Of a stretch of DNA of 64,000 bases, positions 58,469-64,000 are shown one piece after another. Position 1 is the first letter of the stretch. The number at the start of each line of letters is the position of its first letter. The stretch is from contig NZ_FRCM01000007.1 of NCBI RefSeq assembly GCF_900142915.1, positions 186,001 through 250,000 on the forward strand, in the 5' to 3' direction. The position numbers and the translations under genes were made by a program. This DNA is from Mucilaginibacter sp. OK098. GTDB taxonomy: Bacteria; Bacteroidota; Bacteroidia; Sphingobacteriales; Sphingobacteriaceae. A model generated the notes under the pieces. That model saw only the letters and a program-made list of their open reading frames with translations. It was not told where the DNA came from and did no database searches.

Positions 58469-59749
58469 ATGAATAACCTGCCCCCATTAGCCGAGCGGAT
58501 GCGCCCCAAAAATCTGGATGATTATGTGGGGCAAAAACACTTAGTGGGCAAAGGCGCCGTATTACGCAAGGCTATTGAATCGGGCTCGCTGCCTTCCATG
58601 ATATTTTGGGGACCGCCCGGGGTTGGGAAAACCACACTGGCTTATATCATTTCACAAACGCTCGACAGGCCATTCTTTTCCTTAAGCGCCATTAACTCGG
58701 GAGTTAAGGATGTGCGCGAGGTGATTGAAAAAGCTTCACTGTTAAAAGCAGAAGGCCAGATCCTGCCGGTTTTGTTTATTGATGAAATCCATCGTTTCTC
58801 CAAATCGCAACAAGACTCATTGCTTGGGGCCGTTGAGCGGGGAATAGTTACATTGATAGGTGCTACTACTGAAAATCCTTCATTCGAAGTTATTTCGGCT
58901 TTGCTGTCGCGATGCCAGGTTTATATCCTGCAGCCGTTGGATGAAGATGATTTGATGAGCCTGCTGCAAAAAGCGATGAAGGAAGATGAGGTAATCAATA
59001 AAAAGAATATCACCATAAAAGAAAATGAGGCTGTACTTCGCTTATCAGGCGGCGATGCCCGAAAGCTGCTCAATATTTTCGAGCTGCTGGTAAATGCGTT
59101 CGACAGTAAAAAGATCACCATTACCAATGATGCAGTGCTGGAGCATGTGCAGCAAAATATGGCCTTGTATGATAAAACAGGCGAACAGCATTATGATATT
59201 ATTTCGGCCTTTATTAAATCCATGCGCGGCAGCGACCCTAACGGTGCAGTTTATTGGCTGGCGAGGATGATAGTTGGCGGTGAGGACCCTTTATTCATTG
59301 CCCGGCGGATGCTGATCCTGTCATCAGAAGATATTGGCAACGCCAATCCAAATGCCCTGCTGCTGGCACAAAGCTGTTTTGAAGCAGTTAATAAAATTGG
59401 GATGCCCGAGTCGCAGCTCATCTTGTCACAAACGGCCATCTATTTGGCAACATCTGCAAAAAGCAATTCGGCAACTACGGCCATTGGCGCGGCAATAGCC
59501 ATGGTTAAACAAACCGGCGATTTGCCTGTACCACTGCACCTGCGCAATGCGCCTACCAAATTCATGAAAAATATAGGCTATGGTAAGGATTATAAATACG
59601 CCCATAGCTATGAAGGGAATTTTACCGAGCTTGACTTTTTACCCGATGCCATAAAAGGGACAAAACTGTATGATCCGGGTAACAATGCCCGCGAAAACGA
59701 ATCAAAAGAGAAGCTGAGAAAGCTTTGGGGCGACAGGTATAAGTATTGA
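58469..59749 (+). CDS. rarA: Replication-associated recombination protein RarA (MgsA)
   Basis: RarA is a clamp-loader-like AAA+ ATPase acting at stalled replication forks. The 426-residue protein starts PLAERMRPKNLDDYVGQKHLVG, with Walker A FWGPPGVGKTTLAYII (about 47-62), Walker B VLFIDEIHRFSKSQQDSLLGAVE, sensor 1 LIGATTENPSFEV, and the C-terminal MgsA domain (KSMRGSDPNGAVYWLARMIVGGEDPLFIARR, HLRNAPTKFMKNIGYGKDYKYAH). All of these are in the family order. It is a single gene; the gap before it (58307-58468) shows no feature. Confidence 0.96.
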   Translation: MNNLPPLAERMRPKNLDDYVGQKHLVGKGAVLRKAIESGSLPSMIFWGPPGVGKTTLAYIISQTLDRPFFSLSAINSGVKDVREVIEKASLLKAEGQILPVLFIDEIHRFSKSQQDSLLGAVERGIVTLIGATTENPSFEVISALLSRCQVYILQPLDEDDLMSLLQKAMKEDEVINKKNITIKENEAVLRLSGGDARKLLNIFELLVNAFDSKKITITNDAVLEHVQQNMALYDKTGEQHYDIISAFIKSMRGSDPNGAVYWLARMIVGGEDPLFIARRMLILSSEDIGNANPNALLLAQSCFEAVNKIGMPESQLILSQTAIYLATSAKSNSATTAIGAAIAMVKQTGDLPVPLHLRNAPTKFMKNIGYGKDYKYAHSYEGNFTELDFLPDAIKGTKLYDPGNNARENESKEKLRKLWGDRYKY

Positions 59750-59758
59750 AATCCTTGA

Positions 59759-59890
59759 AAGAGTAAAGAGTAAAGAATCAAGAGCCAAGAGTCAAGACAA
59801 AAATATTCTGACGGGCATTATACTTGTGTTTTATATTTAATAGTTTAACTTTCGATTCCTGCCTCTTGATTCTTGGCTCTTGGCTCTTTT
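59759..59890. repeat. Inverted repeat, TCAAGAATCAAGAGTC word family
   Basis: Left AAGAATCAAGAGCCAAGAGT pairs with right CTCTTGATTCTTGGCTCTTG and GCTCTTTTTTAAC. It fills the gap between rarA and the ABC permease; the T run on the right suits terminator function. Confidence 0.8.
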
Positions 59891-59930
59891 TTAACTATTA
59901 TTACCCTTGTAAATATTTTATCAGGCATAA

Positions 59931-61409
59931 ATGACATCAACTTTCCTCCGGCACGAGTTAAAAGCTTTCTGGCGATCAAAAAATACAGGTAAAAGTATTG
60001 CTATACGGATAGTAATGGGATTTTTTATCCTGTACCTGTTTATTAACATGTTTGTTTTAGGGCTGTTTTTAAATGATATTTTAGCAAAAGTATTTCCAAA
60101 GGAGGATCTTGTTGTTTCATTCTGCGGTATCCTGCTGATGTATTTTCTGTTTGATCTTTTTACACGCTTACAACTGCAGGAACTACCTACCCTGCGCGTT
60201 CAGCCTTATTTGCAGCTGCCTGTAAAACGCAATGCGCTGGTACGGTACCTGGCATTTACCTCCTTACTTTCGGTATTTAACCTTTGGCCTTTCGTGCTGT
60301 TTGTGCCATTTATTATAAAAATCATCTCTACTGATTCGGGCGGTGTAGTAGCGCTTGCCTTTATAGTATCATTGGCGGGCCTCACCGTATTTAATAATTA
60401 CTTTGCCCTGTACTTAAAAAGAAAAGCCAATTTAAACGGCTGGATCTTTTTAATAGCAGCTGGTGTGATCATCCTGATCGGCTTGTCTGATTTTTTTTGG
60501 CACCTGTTTTCTATCCGTAAATTCTCATACCTGTTTTTTGGGAATTTAGTTACACACCCGGTATTGGCAATTGCGCCCTTATTGCTTGGAGCGGTAATGT
60601 ATTATCTTAACTTCTCGTATTTAAAAGATAATCTGTACCTGGAAGAGCTGGGCTCGCGCAAAGTTGCTAAATATAAAAGCAGTACCGAATATCCTTTACT
60701 TAGCCGCTTTGGCAGCGTGGGCGACCTGGTGGCTAATGAAATTAAATTAGTGTTCCGCAACAAGCGCTCTAAGTCGGCATTTATAATGGGGCTGTTTATT
60801 ATGCTTTATGGATTGATATTTTATACCAACCCTAAAATGAATAATGATAGCTACAAGGTGTTTGTAAGCATGTTTATGACGGGCATCTTTATCATTAATT
60901 ACGGTCAGTTTATGTACAGCTGGCAGGCATCGCACTTTGATGGATTGCTAGTCAGCAAAATAAAGTTTTCTGAATTTTTAAAGGCCAAGTACTTGCTGTT
61001 TACCATTATATCAACCTTCTTTTTGCTGCTAACAACCCCTTACGCTTATTTTGGCTGGAAAACCCTGCTTATTGAAGTAGTAATGTATTTATGGAACATA
61101 GGTGTAAACACTACGTTGGTATTATTTTTTGCAAACCGAAATTACAAACGGATCGACCTTTCAAAAGGTGCTGCATTTAACTGGGAAGGGGTTAGCGGTA
61201 ACCAGTGGATCTTATCTATCCCCTTGCTGGTGGCTCCATATGTAATTTACGGGCCATTTGCAATACTGCATCATAATGATGCGGGCCTGGCAATGTTAGC
61301 AGTTGTTAGCCTGGTATTTATTTTTATGCGCGGTTTCTGGATCAAAAAGCTGGAGGCTGATTTTTATAACAAACGATACACAATAGCTGAAGGGTTCAGA
61401 AATAAATAA
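59931..61409 (+). CDS. ABC transporter membrane subunit (DUF5687 type)
   Basis: The 492-residue protein has about twelve hydrophobic segments, with a short cytoplasmic N-terminus (MTSTFLRHELKAFWRSKNTGK) and a central polar stretch between two halves (about 235-290, SVGDLVANEIKLVFRNKRSKS). This double-half layout, with LRHELKAFWRS at the front and the ATPase gene 1 bp downstream, is that of DUF5687 permeases of Bacteroidota. It would work with the ATPase at 61411 as an exporter. The substrate is unknown. Confidence 0.85.
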   Translation: MTSTFLRHELKAFWRSKNTGKSIAIRIVMGFFILYLFINMFVLGLFLNDILAKVFPKEDLVVSFCGILLMYFLFDLFTRLQLQELPTLRVQPYLQLPVKRNALVRYLAFTSLLSVFNLWPFVLFVPFIIKIISTDSGGVVALAFIVSLAGLTVFNNYFALYLKRKANLNGWIFLIAAGVIILIGLSDFFWHLFSIRKFSYLFFGNLVTHPVLAIAPLLLGAVMYYLNFSYLKDNLYLEELGSRKVAKYKSSTEYPLLSRFGSVGDLVANEIKLVFRNKRSKSAFIMGLFIMLYGLIFYTNPKMNNDSYKVFVSMFMTGIFIINYGQFMYSWQASHFDGLLVSKIKFSEFLKAKYLLFTIISTFFLLLTTPYAYFGWKTLLIEVVMYLWNIGVNTTLVLFFANRNYKRIDLSKGAAFNWEGVSGNQWILSIPLLVAPYVIYGPFAILHHNDAGLAMLAVVSLVFIFMRGFWIKKLEADFYNKRYTIAEGFRNK

Positions 61410-61410
61410 T

Positions 61411-62145
61411 ATGATAGAAATTAAAAACCTTAAAAAAGTTTATAACGGCGTTACCGTTGTAAATGTGCCCGGTGTTGAGATAAGGAAAGGCGAAAGCGTT
61501 GGCCTGGTGGGCAACAACGGCGCCGGTAAAACAACTTTGTTCCGCATGGTGCTTGACCTGATAAGGCCCGAAACAGGACAGGTTTTATTAAATGGCGAAA
61601 ATGTTGCAGGACACGAGCACTGGAAAAACTATACCGCATCATACCTTGATGAGGGATTTTTGATAGATTACCTTACACCCGAAGAGTACTTTTATTTTAT
61701 TGGCGGCCTGCACCAGCAAACCCAGGTGCATGTTGATGATTATTTGGCAGGCCTTACCGATTTTTTTAATGGCGAGATCTTGAAAAAGGGCAAATACATC
61801 CGTGACCTTTCGAAGGGGAACCAGTGTAAAGTAGGTGTGGCATCGTGCCTGCTGCAAAACCCGGAGCTATTGATGCTGGATGAACCTTTCGCCAATATAG
61901 ATCCAAGTACACAGTTCAGGCTAAAAAGCATTTTGAAGGACCTAAATAAAAACAAAGGTGTAACCACACTAATCTCCAGCCATGACCTTAACCATATTAC
62001 CGATGTATGCGATCGCATTTTACTGATGGAAAAGGGAGTGATCATAAAAGACATTGCCACTAGTTCATCAACTTTAAACGAACTGGAAGAATATTTTGGT
62101 GTAGGACAAACCATCTCCATAGAAACAAAAGTTGACGCAGAATAA
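61411..62145 (+). CDS. ABC transporter ATP-binding subunit
   Basis: The 244-residue protein has Walker A VGNNGAGKTTLFRMVL (about 33-48), the signature RDLSKGNQCKVG in place of the classical LSGGQ, Walker B LLMLDEPFANID, and the H-loop SSHDLNHI. The Q-loop position reads SYLDEGF. Its start follows the permease stop by one base, so the two are translationally coupled. It resembles exporters of the CcmA/YhaQ group. It energises the membrane subunit at 59931-61409. Confidence 0.93.
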   Translation: MIEIKNLKKVYNGVTVVNVPGVEIRKGESVGLVGNNGAGKTTLFRMVLDLIRPETGQVLLNGENVAGHEHWKNYTASYLDEGFLIDYLTPEEYFYFIGGLHQQTQVHVDDYLAGLTDFFNGEILKKGKYIRDLSKGNQCKVGVASCLLQNPELLMLDEPFANIDPSTQFRLKSILKDLNKNKGVTTLISSHDLNHITDVCDRILLMEKGVIIKDIATSSSTLNELEEYFGVGQTISIETKVDAE

Positions 62146-62157
62146 AATCATTAAATA

Positions 62158-62247
62158 ATCTCTGTGAACTTTGCGCATCGCTTTGCGGCCTCTGTGGTAA
62201 AAATTAACTACGGAGTTAACAGAGAAGGCATAGAGCGCACAGAGAAA
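62158..62247. repeat. Intergenic repeat, CTCTGTGxACTTTGCGC family
   Basis: Left ATCTCTGTGAACTTTGCGC and GGCCTCTGTGGTAAAAATTA, centre TAACTACGGAGTTA, right ACAGAGAAGGCATAGAGCGC and ACAGAGA form an imperfect inverted repeat. Similar CCACAGAG/CTCTGTGG repeats are found between genes in many environmental bacteria. Confidence 0.7.
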
Positions 62248-62263
62248 AGAATATACTATTAAC

Positions 62264-62758
62264 ATGTACACTATCCGGAAAGCAACATTAAACGATGTTG
62301 GAACAATAATAGACCTGGCCGAAAAAGTCTGGTGGCCCTCCTACTCGCCTATACTTGAAAAAGAACAGATCAGCTTTATGCTGGGCGAAATTTATTCGGT
62401 TGAGAAGATCACTTCACAAATTGGAAATAACATTCAAAGTTATTTACTGCTGATAGAAGAGGACAAGCCAGTAGCATTTGCCGGGTATTCGCCACGCGAC
62501 GAAAATCCTGAAATTTATAAGCTGCACAAACTTTACTGCCTGCCCGAAACACAAGGGAAAGGTTATGGCAAGATCCTGATAAACGAAGTGATCAATAAGA
62601 CTATAGAAGCAGGTAAACACACCCTGGATTTAAACGTAAACCGCTACAACAAAGCCAAAAACTTTTACGAAAAAATGGGCTTTGAAGTGGCTTATGAAGA
62701 AGATATTGCCATTGGTCCCTATTGGATGAATGACTTTGTGATGCGGAAAGAATTATAG
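62264..62758 (+). CDS. GNAT-family N-acetyltransferase
   Basis: The 164-residue protein has the GNAT fold with motif A LYCLPETQGKGYGKILINEVI (about 88-108, Q/RxxGxG/A type) for acetyl-CoA, followed by TLDLNVNRYNKAKNFYEKMGFEVAYEEDI. The N-terminus ytIRKATLNDVGTIIDLAEKVWWPSY is typical of the group acting on small amines or peptides. It acetylates an amino group; the substrate is unknown. It follows the ABC genes by 118 bp, with a repeat between. Confidence 0.9.
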   Translation: MYTIRKATLNDVGTIIDLAEKVWWPSYSPILEKEQISFMLGEIYSVEKITSQIGNNIQSYLLLIEEDKPVAFAGYSPRDENPEIYKLHKLYCLPETQGKGYGKILINEVINKTIEAGKHTLDLNVNRYNKAKNFYEKMGFEVAYEEDIAIGPYWMNDFVMRKEL

Positions 62759-62776
62759 TTGTATATTTAACTCATT

Positions 62777-63337
62777 ATGAGCATAATATACAAATCATTC
62801 CTGAATAAATTAATAGCTGTTGCTGGTTTAATTGCCTTTATGTTTACCGCGGCATCGGCACAACCAGCATTTGATTGTGCAAAATTGTTGAGTCGGGCCA
62901 TAGCGGGTGATAGCGCACAAATTGCGGTAAATAATATTAAGCAACATGCTAATTGTTTTGGGCTTGACAGTGTCGACGTTAAAATTTGGGCTCAAGCTCC
63001 GGTTTTGGGTAGCCTTTTAGTAAAGCGAGCTTCAATGGGCAATGAAAATTTAACCTATAACGATCTGTTAACAGAGTTTAATACCGCTAAAAAAGATACG
63101 GGCTATTTATCCATGCGTAATTTAATAATTGCTCAAACCACGCTCGAAGCCACAAAAATATCCGTAGCCTCGTGGGACAACAGCGTGAAGCTTTTAAAAG
63201 TAATCGGAATGCCTGATAGCGAAATGGAAAATTTTCATCAATTTATGCTGGAGAAAAAAGATAAGAACTGGAACTACAGGCAGCTTGTTGTTGCTTACCG
63301 GATGAAACAAATGGACGCGCCAAAAGGCAAAAATTGA
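62777..63337 (+). CDS. Hypothetical secreted protein
   Basis: The 186-residue protein starts with a signal peptide (MSIIYKSFLNKLIAVAGLIA to AASAQ). The mature domain is helical and contains FDCAKLLSRAIAGDSAQIAVNNIKQHANC (two cysteines, perhaps bonded), MRNLIIAQTTLEATKISVASW and the tail AYRMKQMDAPKGKN. No domain is recognised. It is near the GNAT gene (18 bp after its stop), so they may be co-transcribed. I can assign no function. Confidence 0.65.
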   Translation: MSIIYKSFLNKLIAVAGLIAFMFTAASAQPAFDCAKLLSRAIAGDSAQIAVNNIKQHANCFGLDSVDVKIWAQAPVLGSLLVKRASMGNENLTYNDLLTEFNTAKKDTGYLSMRNLIIAQTTLEATKISVASWDNSVKLLKVIGMPDSEMENFHQFMLEKKDKNWNYRQLVVAYRMKQMDAPKGKN

Positions 63338-63343
63338 TCAATC

Positions 63344-63790
63344 CTACCCAAGTTTGTTTATCAACCATTGATCAATTGACATTGCACCGCTGCCTTTAAT
63401 AATAATTATGAGCAGCATAGCCAGCAGCATTACAAAGTACTCTATCCCTTCGCCTTTCTTTTTCCCAAACCAATTCAGCATCCACCCGTCGGGCGAGTGA
63501 ACTACCAGGGCGCCAGTAAATATAATGAACGCCCCACCGGCAGCAAAGCGGCCCAATAATCCTATTATTAACGCTACACTGCCAAAGGATTGACTGATAA
63601 TAATTAGCCATGCAATAAATTGAGGGACTTTTTTTGTCTTCAGATCCAATAGTGTAGCCTTAATTCCAACACCCCTAAATCCAAGTTTTTGCATGCCATA
63701 AGGCAATATAATTATCCCGCAAATTATCCGCAGAAAGGTGTACACATAATCAGCATCTGTTTGCAGCAATTTTTGAATAACATTGCTCAT
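63344..63790 (-). CDS. DoxX-family membrane protein
   Basis: The 148-residue protein has four membrane helices and the DoxX pattern: LRIICGIIILPYGMQKLGFRG in the first helix, AWLIIISQSFGSVALIIGLLGRFAAGGAFIIFTGALVVH, then GEGIEYFVMLLAMLLIIIIKGSGAMSID. DoxX proteins are small membrane proteins linked to redox and respiratory functions in some bacteria; no specific role is predictable. The stop is 7 bp from the stop of the convergent secreted protein. Confidence 0.85.
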   Translation of the reverse strand: MSNVIQKLLQTDADYVYTFLRIICGIIILPYGMQKLGFRGVGIKATLLDLKTKKVPQFIAWLIIISQSFGSVALIIGLLGRFAAGGAFIIFTGALVVHSPDGWMLNWFGKKKGEGIEYFVMLLAMLLIIIIKGSGAMSIDQWLINKLG

Positions 63791-63807
63791 TGCTTTGGTT
63801 TTTGTTG

Positions 63808-63939
63808 TTAACTGACGTTAAGCTCAGCTGCTTTACTATTTCTCTTTTGTAAAGATACATTAAGTGTTACTTTTAATAGGATCCAGGTTATAGCAATCAT
63901 TAATGCGGAATGTAAAGCTGTTGCTGCCTCAATTAGCAT
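63808..63939 (-). CDS. Possible 43-residue single-helix membrane protein
   Basis: ATG at 63939 opens a short frame MLIEAATALHSALMIAITWI, then LLKVTLNVSLQKRNSKAAEL and NVS, with a stop at 63808. It would have one hydrophobic helix and a basic tail. It lies between the terminator at 63951 and the DoxX gene on the same strand. Codon use gives no strong support, so it may be non-coding. Confidence 0.25.
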   Translation of the reverse strand: MLIEAATALHSALMIAITWILLKVTLNVSLQKRNSKAAELNVS

Positions 63940-63950
63940 TTAAAAACAAA

Positions 63951-63983
63951 AAAGACAACCTGCAAATTAATGAGGTTGTCTTT
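63951..63983. terminator. Intrinsic terminator near the window end
   Basis: AAAGACAACCT and AGGTTGTCTTT form a perfect 11-bp stem with an 11-nt loop, flanked by A and T runs. It probably ends a minus-strand gene beginning beyond 64000. Confidence 0.85.
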
Positions 63984-64000
63984 ATTAAATATGGAGTAAT

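Noticed and set aside
1..64000. CRISPR array
   Set aside because: The many repeats are inverted, word-built and in separate gaps; there is no evenly spaced direct-repeat and spacer array and no cas gene.
1..64000. tRNA or rRNA genes
   Set aside because: No cloverleaf with a GTTCGAnnC-type T loop and CCA-adjacent acceptor stem, and no rRNA-like stretch, was noticed by eye; a covariance-model scan would be decisive.

Overview
The window looks like chromosome of a member of the Bacteroidota, most likely Sphingobacteriaceae (Mucilaginibacter or Pedobacter type). The reasons are the Bacteroidota -7 promoter box (TAnnTTTG), the near absence of Shine-Dalgarno sequences, several TTG/GTG starts, family content typical of the group (DUF1835, TlpA-like thioredoxins, DUF5687-type ABC permease, DPP4-type S9 peptidase, a 29-residue mS38/COX24-like basic protein) and gene order around HU-TPR-rng. 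No rRNA, tRNA, CRISPR array, prophage or intact insertion sequence was seen.

Layout. 1-4.6 kb: a cut ArsR-type regulator with a tandem dyad operator, a large hybrid histidine kinase, and a convergent NtrC-type sigma-54 activator. 4.7-15 kb: a minus-strand heme-synthesis cluster (hemA, a hemC-hemD fusion, hemB, hemL, hemE, hemJ) that takes glutamyl-tRNA to uroporphyrinogen/coproporphyrinogen and carries the late oxidase hemJ; a two-component pair and a TPR protein sit between hemL and hemE. 15-24 kb: assorted enzymes (DoxX-like, alpha/beta hydrolase, metallo-beta-lactamase fold, serine hydrolase, dipeptidyl peptidase, membrane AraC regulator, HExxH lipoprotein). 24-32.4 kb: information processing (ssb, mutY, HU, TPR protein, mS38-like protein, rng, radA, dnaA), followed by an AT-rich, DnaA-box-bearing region that is a candidate origin. 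32.8-46.5 kb: methylmalonyl-CoA mutase large subunit, IscA-like protein, two tandem TlpA-like thioredoxins of which one is frameshifted exactly at its CxxC motif, a GHL10-like glycosidase, an SDR, another thioredoxin, DUF1835, and a Tsp-like S41 protease. 46.7-53.6 kb: an APC permease, a small membrane protein and a cyanophycin module (isoaspartyl peptidase, cyanophycinase, cyanophycin synthetase). 53.8-64 kb: a GDPD-like lipoprotein, a pseudouridine synthase, a DUF4097 beta-repeat protein, an AlkA-like glycosylase, a decayed small gene, rarA, an ABC transporter pair, a GNAT enzyme and a DoxX protein.

The most striking structure is not a gene. Around two thirds of the longer intergenic gaps are filled by inverted repeats of some seventeen unrelated sequence families, each built from short repeated words, with stems of about 20 to 37 bp. 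One such repeat tract lies in frame inside radA and adds about 33 residues to the protein. Others supply the C-terminal codons of a pseudouridine synthase and the start codon of hemJ. One 229-bp unit has 18-bp perfect terminal inverted repeats next to an 8-bp direct repeat, as a miniature mobile element would. These repeats probably act as bidirectional terminators or RNA stabilisers and appear to spread. All functional calls rest on reading the sequence alone; no database search was run.
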